From contig NZ_PJIL01000001.1 in the NCBI RefSeq assembly GCF_002929335.1, positions 186,001 through 250,000 on the forward strand: a stretch of DNA of 64,000 nucleotides. The letters run 5' to 3'. Made by a program: the position numbers and the translations under genes. The stretch's first letter is position 1. Each line of letters starts with the position of its first letter. Origin of the DNA: Arthrobacter sp. Y81. GTDB lineage: Bacteria > Actinomycetota > Actinomycetes > Actinomycetales > Micrococcaceae. The notes under the pieces are model-generated. The model searched no databases. It saw only the letters and a program-made list of their open reading frames with translations, and had not been told where the DNA came from. Below are positions 10,449 through 18,594 of the stretch, in pieces.

Positions 10449-11543
10449 CTATTTCGAAAGCCAGACTGAAGTCGCTCCGTAGTTAGGGGTTCCACCGCTC
10501 GTTGACAGGCCCTCTTCGAGGGAAACGTAGCGGGTGAAAAAGCCCTGGATGCCGCGGCAATTGCCGGTGCATGAGGGCGCTGCGGGATCCAGGTTTGTGA
10601 GTGATGGACCGCCGCCAAACTTGTATCCGGTAACTTGGAATGCGATGAATCCGACCAGACCGTAGGTAGCGTGCTGCCCAGTGCCGGTCGCTGTGCTGAA
10701 GATCGGGACGAGGATCGGTTCGCCCATGAGGCCGGCAAGTATTCCCGTGCATTCGTTGGGGAAGTCATTGCCGGGGTCGTTGCCAATTTCCGCTTCGGCG
10801 ATATTGATGTCCGCCGAGCATCCGGTGTCCCGGTCCAGCCAACCGAAGCCGCCTTCGGCGTAACCGTTTTGCGGGACGCAGCCTGGGTAGTCGGGAGTGT
10901 TTTCGTCGTAGCGGAGGAGGATATGGGTGGGGATGGGATCACCAGTGAAGTTGCCTGTGGAGTTCAACTCCGCAAGCTGGCTGGGCGAAAGGTACTGCTC
11001 GAAGACACACTGGCTGATGGTCCATGGCAGCGTCGTAGCGGCATTGGGTGCCCCCCAGGTGGCTTCGGCCACAGCCCGAATATCGGTAGTTTCAAAGCCC
11101 ATTACCCTGGCGAAGAAGAGCGAGAAAGTGTTTGCTCCGGAGCCAGCCTCGCGGGTGTTGGTTTCCACGCGAACGGTCGTGGCACTCGGGAACGTGATGG
11201 AGGATACGCCACTGGTGCTGTCATTGCTGTTGGCGTTGGCCAGGAGGGCGCCGGTCGCGTCCACATCACCGCACGAGCCGTTGGCGCAGTCGCCCGCGAT
11301 TGCCAGGGCGGACGAGTCGGCGCCGTTCTGGAGCTGCGCCTTCTCTGCATACATTGCACCGACATCGACGGCTATGGCTGCAAAACCCATGAGTACAACA
11401 ATCATGATGGCCACGATGACCGTGGCTGCTCCACGCTCGCTGTCTGGACCATTGCTGCCAGTGCCAGTGCCAGTGCCAGTGCCAGTGCCAGTGCCAGCGA
11501 CGTGTCGGCCGTTGCCACTGCGAAGTGCTGTTAGCCACCGCAT
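10449..11543 (-). CDS. TadG-like pilus-associated protein (Tad domain), locus 2
   Basis: 364 aa. Tad-domain N-terminal helix ERGAATVIVAIMIVVLMGFAA at about residues 37-57, then a cysteine-containing extracytoplasmic region. The N-terminus before the helix is longer than in locus 1 and includes six Gly-Thr dipeptides encoded by a perfect hexanucleotide repeat (11461-11496). The ATG start overlaps the tadE stop by 13 bp, as in locus 1. The repeat could expand or contract without changing frame. Function by analogy with TadG only. Confidence 0.85.
   Translation of the reverse strand: MRWLTALRSGNGRHVAGTGTGTGTGTGTGSNGPDSERGAATVIVAIMIVVLMGFAAIAVDVGAMYAEKAQLQNGADSSALAIAGDCANGSCGDVDATGALLANANSNDSTSGVSSITFPSATTVRVETNTREAGSGANTFSLFFARVMGFETTDIRAVAEATWGAPNAATTLPWTISQCVFEQYLSPSQLAELNSTGNFTGDPIPTHILLRYDENTPDYPGCVPQNGYAEGGFGWLDRDTGCSADINIAEAEIGNDPGNDFPNECTGILAGLMGEPILVPIFSTATGTGQHATYGLVGFIAFQVTGYKFGGGPSLTNLDPAAPSCTGNCRGIQGFFTRYVSLEEGLSTSGGTPNYGATSVWLSK
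11461..11496 (-). repeat. Hexanucleotide tandem repeat (GTGCCA)x6 inside the TadG-like gene
   Basis: Six perfect GTGCCA units on the plus strand (TGGCAC in the gene's sense), preceded by a near-unit CTGCCA. They encode alternating Gly-Thr between the basic N-terminus and the membrane helix. The 6-nt unit keeps the frame, so slippage would vary linker length rather than switch the gene off. Confidence 0.95.
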
Positions 11544-11938
11544 CTCATTACCCCTACTCCGGTCATGTTCAATGGGAAGATGACCGGCTGGCCAAAGAAG
11601 CCGGCATCCAGGAAACCGGACAACGAAGGTAGCGTCAGGCTCGTCGTGACTGTGACGTCTGACCCCGCGGAGCAGCTGCCCGCGTTGCTGGTGACCCCCA
11701 TGCCCAGGCCTGCCAGTGACGGTGCGGCAGCGGCCGCAGTTCCGGCGACATCGAGAGTGCCGTCGTCGTAATGGATCGCCGCATGGCGGGCGCCTTCGCG
11801 AGCCGCCTGCGTGAGGGACACTTGGACGTTCAGGACGCGCCCGAATTCCATAATCCCAATGAGCAGTAACAGCAGCACGGGAAGGACAATTGCCATTTCC
11901 ACCGCCACCGCGCCGCGTTCTTTCTTTGTTGATTTCAC
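11531..11938 (-). CDS. tadE: TadE-type pseudopilin, locus 2
   Basis: 135 aa. KKERGAVAVEMAIVLPVLLLLLIG forms the type IVb processing site (Gly before the cut, Glu at +5) and hydrophobic helix. The GTG at 11938 was chosen because GGGGAG lies 6 nt upstream; an in-frame GTG at 11956 would add six residues but lacks a ribosome site. Paralogous to 3971-4345. It follows the pilin gene after a gap containing a strong hairpin. Confidence 0.87.
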   Translation of the reverse strand: MKSTKKERGAVAVEMAIVLPVLLLLLIGIMEFGRVLNVQVSLTQAAREGARHAAIHYDDGTLDVAGTAAAAAPSLAGLGMGVTSNAGSCSAGSDVTVTTSLTLPSLSGFLDAGFFGQPVIFPLNMTGVGVMRCGG

Positions 11939-11990
11939 GACGGTCTCCCCAGACACTTCGTTTTCAGTAGGATGATTGCCCGAACTGCGA

Positions 11991-12026
11991 CTGTCCTGGC
12001 GGCGGCGACTGCCGCCACCAGGACAG
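11991..12026 (-). terminator. Intra-operon hairpin between flp and tadE, locus 2
   Basis: Arms CTGTCCTGG/CCAGGACAG continue, after one mismatch, into GGCGGC/GCCGCC with a GACT tetraloop. It lies 22 bp after the pilin stop codon on the minus strand and has no T-run. Position and GC-richness match the hairpin at 4392-4421, though the sequences differ. Likely an attenuator or mRNA stabiliser. Confidence 0.6.
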
Positions 12027-12048
12027 AGACAATGCCGACGGCGGCGAA

Positions 12049-12243
12049 CTAGAGTGCGGCCGTGACCTGATCGAAGAGAACGGCAATTGCCGGACCGAGA
12101 AGGAGAACGGATGCCATCACGACAACGGCGATGAGCGCGACCATGATGCCGTACTCAACCATCGTGGCGCCCTTCTCTTCACCCGTGAGGCGGTTCTTGA
12201 CGCCGGCGATGTAAGCAACCATAGAGACCAGTGCAGAGTTCAT
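12049..12243 (-). CDS. flp: Flp-type IVb pilin, locus 2
   Basis: 64 aa. The leader ends in GEEKG, followed by ATMVEYGIMVALIAVVVMASVL, the type IVb processing site and polymerisation helix. ATG start at 12243 with AAAGGAAC 5-10 nt upstream; upstream in-frame codons lack a ribosome site. It has no cysteine and no C-terminal extension, unlike the locus 1 pilin. Probably the major pilin of the complete locus. Confidence 0.9.
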   Translation of the reverse strand: MNSALVSMVAYIAGVKNRLTGEEKGATMVEYGIMVALIAVVVMASVLLLGPAIAVLFDQVTAAL

Positions 12244-12468
12244 TTTCGTGTTCCTTTTGTGAGTGCTGAATTGGCTTCGAATTCCCCGCTCCCCCCAAGA
12301 AGGTGATTGCTGGAACTTCGATACACAAAGGAATACAGGAGTCACAAATAGCCACACAATGAGTGGTTGTACTCGTCTTTTTGACGGCAGAATCGGGCGT
12401 CTACTTGCCGTTACATCCCTTTATCCCGCCCGCTCAGGTACGCGACTACTTGGTGTACTCGGAAACGG

Positions 12469-13161
12469 TTATCGAGAGAACACTGTGGGCAGGAGGATGC
12501 GGCCGATTTCGACGCCCCACAGCACCGTCAGGACGCAGCCCAGGAACATGGACGGTCCGAACGGTAAGGCCGTCTTCCGCCCCGCCAATCCGCTTGTAAC
12601 AAGAAGAACACTGGCAACAGCGCCCACAATAAAACCAAGGGCTATACCCAGTATCAAATGCCCGACCGAGAGGTAGCCCAAGTACAAACCAAGTGGTGCC
12701 GAGAGCTTTACGTCTCCCATGCCCATTCCGCGGGGAGAAATTAAGGCCAAAATCAGGTAAATCACGAAAGTTACGGCACATCCGATGACCGCCGCGAGCA
12801 GATTTCCCCATCGCTGGTTCACGCCGGCGTCCAAAAGCAGCAGCACAAATCCGATTCCAAGCGATGGAAGGACGATCTTGTTGGGCAACAACTTGTGTTG
12901 GACGTCAATCCGGGACAGCACAAGCCCAGCTGCACTCAGGAAAAGGAACGCCGGCAGCACCCATGACCAGCCGAACCGCCAGGCCATGGCGGCGAACAGA
13001 AATGCCGTTACCGAAAAATTTACGATGCTCTGCCATCGGACCTGCGCCAACTCCACTGCGGGCAGCAATCGCCGCGTTACCGCCAAAGCAAGGGGCGCTG
13101 TGGCCAGCCCCAGCAGGGCGCATAGAATTACCAACAGGGGAGCCGGGGGCATTTCAGTCAA
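12469..13161 (-). CDS. Prepilin peptidase (A24 family, TadV/CpaA type)
   Basis: 230 aa, membrane-embedded aspartyl peptidase that would cleave the Flp and TadE leaders. Two expected aspartate contexts are visible: SRIDVQHKLLPN and GMGMGDVKLSAPLG. At least six hydrophobic segments. The start is uncertain: TTG at 13161 has AGGTG upstream, and an ATG at 13152 would shorten it by three residues. First gene of the tad cluster in transcription order. It is the only prepilin peptidase in the window and may serve both loci (inference). Confidence 0.85.
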   Translation of the reverse strand: MTEMPPAPLLVILCALLGLATAPLALAVTRRLLPAVELAQVRWQSIVNFSVTAFLFAAMAWRFGWSWVLPAFLFLSAAGLVLSRIDVQHKLLPNKIVLPSLGIGFVLLLLDAGVNQRWGNLLAAVIGCAVTFVIYLILALISPRGMGMGDVKLSAPLGLYLGYLSVGHLILGIALGFIVGAVASVLLVTSGLAGRKTALPFGPSMFLGCVLTVLWGVEIGRILLPTVFSR

Positions 13162-13249
13162 CAGGGCACCTAAGTTCGGAGTTACTCGTGGTCCAAAGCG
13201 CCGGATCCGAGCATCAGGACCGGCGCAGGCTGGCTACTTAGAGCCTATT

Positions 13250-13279
13250 TTGACCAGCGGCCTCTATACCCGCTATTCT
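13250..13279 (+). promoter_or_regulatory. Candidate rplM-rpsI promoter
   Basis: TTGACC (13250-13255) and TATTCT (13274-13279) are separated by 18 bp. This would start transcription near 13286, about 200 nt before the rplM start codon. Confidence 0.55.
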
Positions 13280-13285
13280 TGATAG

Positions 13286-13486
13286 TCGTTGTGCGTGTCC
13301 TTTCTCGATGATGCGTGCCCGCTGAGAATCCGGTTGCAGGATAACTACTCCTCGGGCACATTCGAGACTCCGGGACCACTGGATTCATAGAGCCCTCACC
13401 TCTGTTCCGGTAGCGCATAGATAGTAGGTGCACACGCTTACGTGACACCTAAACAAGAACGCCAGAACAAGAACGAGGCAAACACC
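13286..13486 (+). promoter_or_regulatory. Long 5' leader of rplM-rpsI with nested hairpin
   Basis: No gene lies between 13162 and 13486. The presumed leader contains a stem GTGCCCG (13315-13321) / CGGGCAC (13353-13359), with an inner ATCC/GGAT pairing (13328-13331 with 13339-13342). Ribosomal-protein leaders often bind the encoded protein for feedback control. I do not recognise this one as a known L13 leader, so the role is inference. Confidence 0.35.
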
Positions 13487-13930
13487 GTGCGTACGTACAC
13501 CCCGAAGCCCGGCGATATCAACCGCCAGTGGCACGTCATTGACGCCACCGACGTTGTCCTTGGTCGTCTTGCCAGCCAGACCGCAATCCTGCTGCGCGGC
13601 AAGCACAAGGCCACCTTTGCTCCCCACATGGACATGGGCGACTTCGTCATCATCATCAACGCTGAGAAGGTTGCCCTCACCGGCGCCAAGCTCGAGCAGA
13701 AGCGCGCTTACCGGCACTCCGGCTACCCGGGCGGCCTGACCTCCGTCACCTACGCGGAGCTGCTGGAATCCAACCCGGTCCGCGCCGTGGAGAAGGCCAT
13801 CAAGGGCATGCTCCCCAAGAACTCCCTCGCTGCACAGCAGCTGGGCAAGCTGAAGGTTTACCGCGGTGCAGAGCACCCGCACGCCGCGCAGCAGCCCAAG
13901 ACTTTCGAAATTTCCCAGGTCGCCCAGTAG
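13487..13930 (+). CDS. rplM: 50S ribosomal protein L13
   Basis: 147 aa, the standard length. Family sequences [19 protein letters not shown] near the N-terminus and KGMLPKN...[14 protein letters not shown] near the C-terminus. The GTG at 13487 was chosen because it gives the conserved MRTYTPK start and has GAGG upstream; an in-frame GTG at 13442 would add an atypical 15-residue extension. It forms the usual two-gene unit with rpsI, 38 bp downstream. Confidence 0.97.
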   Translation: MRTYTPKPGDINRQWHVIDATDVVLGRLASQTAILLRGKHKATFAPHMDMGDFVIIINAEKVALTGAKLEQKRAYRHSGYPGGLTSVTYAELLESNPVRAVEKAIKGMLPKNSLAAQQLGKLKVYRGAEHPHAAQQPKTFEISQVAQ

Positions 13931-13968
13931 TCCTGGCCACCAAACAACTTATCTATACAAGGAGAACC

Positions 13969-14475
13969 GTGGCTCAGAACGAAGAGACCACCGAAGCCGT
14001 TGCGGCTGAGGAAACCCTGACCAGCTACACCTCGGAAAGCGGTCCTGCGGAAGCAGAAGCGCCCAAGAAGGAACGCCCGGCACTGACCGTTGCCGGCGCA
14101 GCAGTTGGCCGTCGTAAAGAAGCCGTGGCACGTGTTCGCATCGTGCCCGGTACCGGCAAGTGGATCATCAACGGCCGCGAGCTGGCCAACTACTTCCCGA
14201 ACAAGCTGCACCAGCAGGATGTCAACGAACCCTTCAAGATCCTTGATCTGGATGGCGCCTACGACGTCTTCGCACGCATCCACGGTGGTGGCATTTCCGG
14301 CCAGGCCGGTGCCCTGCGCCTCGGCATCGCCCGTTCACTGAACGAGATCGACACCGAGAACAACCGCGCCACCCTGAAGAAGGCCGGCTACCTCCGCCGT
14401 GACGCACGCGTCATCGAGCGTAAGAAGGCTGGTCTCAAGAAGGCCCGTAAGGCTCAGCAGTACTCCAAGCGCTAA
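13969..14475 (+). CDS. rpsI: 30S ribosomal protein S9
   Basis: 168 aa. An acidic, Ala/Glu-rich N-terminal extension of about 40 residues, common in actinobacterial S9, precedes the core ([23 protein letters not shown]). The protein ends in the conserved [12 protein letters not shown] tail that reaches the P site. GTG start with AAGGAG 5 nt upstream. Co-transcribed with rplM and followed by a strong terminator. Confidence 0.97.
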   Translation: MAQNEETTEAVAAEETLTSYTSESGPAEAEAPKKERPALTVAGAAVGRRKEAVARVRIVPGTGKWIINGRELANYFPNKLHQQDVNEPFKILDLDGAYDVFARIHGGGISGQAGALRLGIARSLNEIDTENNRATLKKAGYLRRDARVIERKKAGLKKARKAQQYSKR

Positions 14476-14486
14476 ATCCGCTTACC

Positions 14487-14522
14487 GGAAGCCCGTCCCG
14501 CCATTCGGCGGGGCGGGCTTCC
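14487..14522 (+). terminator. rpsI terminator
   Basis: A 16-bp stem (GGAAGCCCGTCCCGCC paired with GGCGGGGCGGGCTTCC, one G-T pair), loop ATTC, 11 bp after the rpsI stop codon. Confidence 0.85.
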
Positions 14523-14625
14523 GTCATTTAAAGAAGTATTGCTCCCGGAGTGATAACGGCCGGGGCCGGGAGTACCAACGCCTGCCCCGGGGCGAGCCAA
14601 AGTCTGCGCCGGCGGGTCCATCGTC

Positions 14626-14631
14626 TAAACT
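14626..14631 (+). promoter_or_regulatory. -10 element for leaderless glmM
   Basis: TAAACT lies exactly 7 nt before the glmM ATG, so transcription should start at or next to the start codon. Confidence 0.6.
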
Positions 14632-14638
14632 TGACCCG

Positions 14639-15997
14639 ATGTCTAGATTATTTGGAACAGATGGTGTCCGGGGCCTGGCAAACGGCCTGCTCACAGCAGA
14701 GCTGGCAATGCAGCTGGCGCAAGCGGCCGCCGTCGTACTCGGCCACCAACGGAGCACCAACGGTGCCCGGCCGCGCGCAGTGGTGGCCCGTGATCCGCGT
14801 GCCAGCGGCGAGTTCATCTCCGCGGCCGTCTCGGCGGGACTGTCCAGTTCAGGCATCGACGTCTATGACGCCGGCGTGCTTCCCACCCCGGCAGCCGCGT
14901 ACCTGGTTGCCGACCTCAAGGCAGACTTCGGCGTGATGATCTCCGCCTCCCACAACCCGGCTCCGGACAACGGCATCAAGTTCTTCGCCAAAGGCGGCCA
15001 GAAGCTGCCTGACGAGGTTGAGGACGCCATCGAGGAACAGATGGGCAAGGAGGCGTTCCGCCCCACAGGAAGCGATGTAGGCCGCATCCAGACCTTCTCC
15101 GACGCCGAGGACCGCTACATCGTCCACCTGCTGGGCACCCTGCCGCACCGCCTCGACGGGCTGAAGATCGTTCTCGACTGCGCCAACGGCGCCGCCAGCG
15201 GCTGTTCCCCGCAGCTCTTCAACGACGCTGGCGCTGAGATTGTGGTCATCGGCGCGGAGCCCGACGGCCTGAACATCAACGACGGCGTTGGCTCAACCCA
15301 CCTCGGCGCCCTTCAGCGTGCCGTGGTGGAGCATGGCGCAGACCTGGGCATCGCACACGACGGCGACGCCGACCGCTGCCTGGCCATCGACCACGAAGGC
15401 AACGAAGTGGACGGCGACCAGATCATGGCCATCCTCGCCGTCGCGCTGAAGGAGTCCGGAAAACTCAAGGACAACGTCCTGGTAGCCACCGTCATGAGCA
15501 ACCTTGGCCTGAAGATCGCCCTCCGCAATGCAGGCATCAGCATCCGCGAAACTGCTGTGGGGGACCGTTACGTGCTTGAGGAAATGCGCGACGGCGGGTT
15601 CAACCTCGGCGGCGAACAGTCCGGACACGTTATCTTCGCCGATCACGCCACCACGGGCGACGGCCTCCTGACCGGCCTGCAGCTTGCAGCACAGGTGGCG
15701 CTCACGGGCCGCTCGCTGAAAGAGCTGGCCACCGTGATGACCAAGCTCCCGCAGCTCATGATCAATGTCAAGAATGTGGACAAAGCGCGGGCGGGCACGG
15801 ATGAGGGAGTCCTCGCCGCAGTTGCGGAGGCTTCCGCGGAACTGGGCGACACCGGTAGGGTGCTCCTGCGGCCCTCAGGCACCGAGGCCCTGGTCCGCGT
15901 GATGGTGGAAGCCGCCGACATGCCCACCGCGGAACGCATCTGCAAGCGGCTCGCTGCCGTGGTGGAGGAACGCCTGGCGGTAGCACCGGCCGTCTGA
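14639..15997 (+). CDS. glmM: Phosphoglucosamine mutase GlmM
   Basis: 452 aa. Converts glucosamine-6-phosphate to glucosamine-1-phosphate on the way to UDP-GlcNAc and peptidoglycan. N-terminal [12 protein letters not shown], phospho-serine loop SASHNP with the active Ser at residue 104, metal-binding DGDADRC, sugar-binding GGEQSGHV and phosphate-binding [12 protein letters not shown] are all present. The ATG at 14639 gives the canonical N-terminus and lies 7 nt after a -10 box with no ribosome site, indicating a leaderless mRNA. Works with GlmS, 2.6 kb downstream. Confidence 0.97.
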   Translation: MSRLFGTDGVRGLANGLLTAELAMQLAQAAAVVLGHQRSTNGARPRAVVARDPRASGEFISAAVSAGLSSSGIDVYDAGVLPTPAAAYLVADLKADFGVMISASHNPAPDNGIKFFAKGGQKLPDEVEDAIEEQMGKEAFRPTGSDVGRIQTFSDAEDRYIVHLLGTLPHRLDGLKIVLDCANGAASGCSPQLFNDAGAEIVVIGAEPDGLNINDGVGSTHLGALQRAVVEHGADLGIAHDGDADRCLAIDHEGNEVDGDQIMAILAVALKESGKLKDNVLVATVMSNLGLKIALRNAGISIRETAVGDRYVLEEMRDGGFNLGGEQSGHVIFADHATTGDGLLTGLQLAAQVALTGRSLKELATVMTKLPQLMINVKNVDKARAGTDEGVLAAVAEASAELGDTGRVLLRPSGTEALVRVMVEAADMPTAERICKRLAAVVEERLAVAPAV

Positions 15998-16034
15998 GCC
16001 AACACGATCTGACACAGCACTCGAGAACCAAACA

Positions 16035-16070
16035 AAAGTGGTCCGCCTCCATCCGGAGGCGGACCACTTT
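16035..16070. terminator. Bidirectional terminator between glmM and mscL
   Basis: A perfect 16-bp stem (AAAGTGGTCCGCCTCC / GGAGGCGGACCACTTT) with loop ATCC. Flanking A and T residues let it serve both convergent genes. Confidence 0.85.
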
Positions 16071-16085
16071 CGTCATAACCAAAAA

Positions 16086-16481
16086 CTAGGCCCGGCGACT
16101 GCCGCTCCTGAGCTCGTCCCGGATTTCCGTGAGGAGTGCGATATGAGGGTCCTCGGCGGCCTCCTCCTTGACTTCGGTACCAATACCGAGCCGGCGGTTG
16201 CGGCGTTCGATCATGTGGTTCATGGGCATGATGACCACGAAGTAGATGGCGGCGGCCACCAGGACGAACGAAATGATGGAGGAGATGACGGAACCGTACA
16301 TGAATCCCTCCCACTGCATCTCTTCAATGCCCTTGGCACTGAACAGGCGGCCGATCAGCGGAGTCAGCAAGCCTTCAACGATTGAGGTCACGACGGCGCC
16401 GAAGGCGGCACCCATGACCACGGCGACGGCAAGGTCCACGACGTTGCCCTTCATGATGAAATTCTTGAATCCGGTCAACAT
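16086..16481 (-). CDS. mscL: Large-conductance mechanosensitive channel MscL
   Basis: 131 aa. Pore protein that releases solutes on hypo-osmotic shock. N-terminal GFKNFIMKGNVVDLAVAVVMGAAFG is the family TM1, and the second hydrophobic segment (IISFVLVAAAIYFVVIMPMN) is TM2. A charged C-terminal helix ends the protein. The ATG at 16481 is 7 nt after a TAGCTT box and probably leaderless; a TTG three codons upstream is less likely. Confidence 0.94.
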   Translation of the reverse strand: MLTGFKNFIMKGNVVDLAVAVVMGAAFGAVVTSIVEGLLTPLIGRLFSAKGIEEMQWEGFMYGSVISSIISFVLVAAAIYFVVIMPMNHMIERRNRRLGIGTEVKEEAAEDPHIALLTEIRDELRSGSRRA

Positions 16482-16488
16482 AGCTTCC

Positions 16489-16494
16489 AAGCTA
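16489..16494 (-). promoter_or_regulatory. -10 element for leaderless mscL
   Basis: TAGCTT on the minus strand, 7 nt before the mscL ATG. Confidence 0.5.
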
Positions 16495-16568
16495 GTGCAG
16501 CCCCGTAAACATGGTGTGACAGCCAGGTAATTTCGCGGGGTGTGTCGCCCGTCACGCTAGGATGCGCC

Positions 16569-17438
16569 CTACAAATACCCCGGCGCCGCTTCCAGCCCGA
16601 AGTACTCCTCAAGCGTGGAGATGCCCCGTGCAGCCATGTCCGTCGCGGCCTCCACCCCGATGAAGCGCAGATGCCAGGACTCGTAGTAGTAGCCCGTTAT
16701 CTCGTGGAGCATCCACGGGTACCGGACCACGAAGCCGAAGCGGTGCCCGTTGGCCTTGGCCCACACCGCAGCTGGCTGATCGGCGAAGCACGGCTGGAAG
16801 CTGCAGGCCCCGCCGCCGTCGCCGATGTCAAAGGACCAGCCGGTCTGGTGCTCCGAGAACCCCGGCCGGGCCGAGGCCGTGTCCGCCTCGGCCTGGCCCC
16901 GGGACGCAACATAGCTGTTGTACGTCGCCACCTGGGTGCCGTAGGAACGGTAGCCGCTGGCCAGCGTTATGGTCACGCCGTCCTCCGCGGCCGCGGCGAA
17001 CATCTGTTCCGCGGCAGCCGCCGTCGTGCTGTTCAACTGTGCCGCTTCGCCGGAAACTGCCAGCGCGACGTTCGGCTGAACCAGATCCGCCGGCACGTAA
17101 TCAGCAGGGGAGAGCGGGCGGTGCTTGTTGACCACCAGCCACGGGCTGGCGGGATCCGTCAGGGAATGCTGTTTCGCCAATCCGGCCGCGGGTGAGGTGG
17201 GCGTCGGCGCGGACGTGGTTGCCGGCGCGGGCGCCGCTACGGTCCCCGGTTGAGTGGCGGCAGCAGTGGGTGTCTCCGACCCTGCGGACTCCGAAACGGC
17301 AGCCGGCGAAGCGGAGGTTCCGGTCGCGGAGGACGACGACGGCGGCTGGGTCCCGCCGTCGGGCGGCGTGCACGCTGCCAGGGCAGTCAGCCCGGCGCCA
17401 ACGGCCAGGAGCTTGGCGATGGACCTCCTGCTCGGCAC
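16569..17438 (-). CDS. VanY-like D-Ala-D-Ala carboxypeptidase lipoprotein
   Basis: 289 aa. Likely exported murein carboxypeptidase. The N-terminus SRRSIAKLLAVGAGLTALAAC combines a twin-arginine-like motif with a lipobox (LAAC), then a Pro/Ser/Thr-rich linker of about 80 residues. The catalytic domain has GYRSYGTQ, SARPGFSEHQTGWSFDIGD and YYESWHLRFIG, the metal-binding motifs of peptidase family M15B. I chose the GTG at 17438 because it gives a proper signal peptide. A GTG at 17489 with GGAAGG upstream is an alternative and would add 17 residues. It follows coaA on the same strand. Confidence 0.85.
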   Translation of the reverse strand: MPSRRSIAKLLAVGAGLTALAACTPPDGGTQPPSSSSATGTSASPAAVSESAGSETPTAAATQPGTVAAPAPATTSAPTPTSPAAGLAKQHSLTDPASPWLVVNKHRPLSPADYVPADLVQPNVALAVSGEAAQLNSTTAAAAEQMFAAAAEDGVTITLASGYRSYGTQVATYNSYVASRGQAEADTASARPGFSEHQTGWSFDIGDGGGACSFQPCFADQPAAVWAKANGHRFGFVVRYPWMLHEITGYYYESWHLRFIGVEAATDMAARGISTLEEYFGLEAAPGYL

Positions 17439-17494
17439 AGTCCCGGCGCCCAAAGCAGGGCCCGCGGTTGCAGCACAGTTGTGGCACACCTGTG

Positions 17495-18460
17495 CTAGAC
17501 CTTCCGCAGTAGCATGCGGCGGATGGAATGGTCTGCTTCCTTGGTGAGCACCAGCTGCGCCCGGCCCCGCGTCGGGAGGACGTTGTCCTCCAGGTTGGGC
17601 TCGTTGATGCGTTTCCAGATGTCGCGGGCAGTGGTTTCGGCTTCCTCGTCGGACAGCGTCGCATAGCGGTGGAAGTAGGATTCCGGCTGGGCGAACGCGG
17701 TGGTGCGCAGTTTGCGGAAGCGGTCCACGTACCATTCCTCGATATAGGAAGTCTTCGCGTCCACGTAGATGGAGAAGTCGAAGAAGTCGCTCAGCGCCAA
17801 GCCCTGCTTGCCGTCCTGGCGGGGGCGGGCGGGGGCCAGGACGTTCAGGCCCTCCACGATCAGCACGTCCGGCCGGCGGACCACCACTTCCTTGCCGGGC
17901 ACGATGTCGTATGTGACGTGGGAGTACCAGGGGGCCCGGACCTCTTCCGCGCCGCCCTTGATCTCACTCACAAACCGCAGGAGCGCGCGGCGGTCATAGG
18001 ACTCCGGGAAACCCTTGCGCTCCAGGAGGTGCCGGCGCTTGAGCTCGGCCAGGGGATACAGGAACCCGTCCGTGGTGATGAGCTCCACGTTCGGAGTACC
18101 TGGCCACCGGCGAAGCATCTCGCGGAGCACGCGGGCGATGGTGGACTTGCCCACGGCTACGGAACCGGCCACGCCGATCACAAAGGGTGTGCGCTGCGTC
18201 TGTTCGCCGAGGAACGTGGTGGTGGCGGCGTGCAGCTGGCCCGCGGCCTCCACGTAGAGGTGAAGCAGCCGGGAGAGCGGCAGATAGACTTCGCGGACTT
18301 CCTTCATGTCCAGCGGATCGCCGAGCCCTCGGAGACGGAACACGTCCTCTTCATTCAGGGGCTGTTCCATCTGGGCTGCGAGCCGGGACCAGGTCTGCCT
18401 GTCCAGCTCCACGAACGGGGAGACTCCCTCTCCGTTCGCTTCATTGCGTTGCAAAGTCAC
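17495..18460 (-). CDS. coaA: Pantothenate kinase type I
   Basis: 321 aa. First step of coenzyme A synthesis. N-terminal [16 protein letters not shown]-loop [17 protein letters not shown] near residue 95, ITTDGFLYP, and VEGLNVLAP match the prokaryotic type I enzyme over its usual length. GTG start at 18460; CAGAAT lies 7 nt upstream and no ribosome site is visible, so it is probably leaderless. Divergent from glmS. Confidence 0.96.
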   Translation of the reverse strand: MTLQRNEANGEGVSPFVELDRQTWSRLAAQMEQPLNEEDVFRLRGLGDPLDMKEVREVYLPLSRLLHLYVEAAGQLHAATTTFLGEQTQRTPFVIGVAGSVAVGKSTIARVLREMLRRWPGTPNVELITTDGFLYPLAELKRRHLLERKGFPESYDRRALLRFVSEIKGGAEEVRAPWYSHVTYDIVPGKEVVVRRPDVLIVEGLNVLAPARPRQDGKQGLALSDFFDFSIYVDAKTSYIEEWYVDRFRKLRTTAFAQPESYFHRYATLSDEEAETTARDIWKRINEPNLEDNVLPTRGRAQLVLTKEADHSIRRMLLRKV

Positions 18461-18467
18461 CTAAGAG

Positions 18468-18473
18468 ATTCTG
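18468..18473 (-). promoter_or_regulatory. -10 element for leaderless coaA
   Basis: CAGAAT on the minus strand, 7 nt before the coaA GTG. Confidence 0.4.
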
Positions 18474-18581
18474 CCCCGCGCGACGCTGAGAGCGAAATGG
18501 ATGGCGCCCTGAGAGCCGTAAAGGACGGCTTGCGACCCGTCAAGGAGGCCACGTTCGACGGCGGCGGCCCGCTCTGCCATA

Positions 18582-18587
18582 TAAGCT
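18582..18587 (+). promoter_or_regulatory. -10 element for leaderless glmS
   Basis: TAAGCT 7 nt before the glmS ATG. No Shine-Dalgarno sequence lies in the gap. Confidence 0.5.
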
Positions 18588-18594
18588 TGCCTCT

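Noticed and set aside
11461..11496. Phase-variable on/off switch in the TadG-like gene
   Set aside because: The repeat unit is 6 nt, so unit gain or loss keeps the reading frame; only length variation is possible.
18540..18594. glmS ribozyme
   Set aside because: The start codon lies 7 nt after a -10 box, leaving no leader, and no conserved ribozyme core was recognised.
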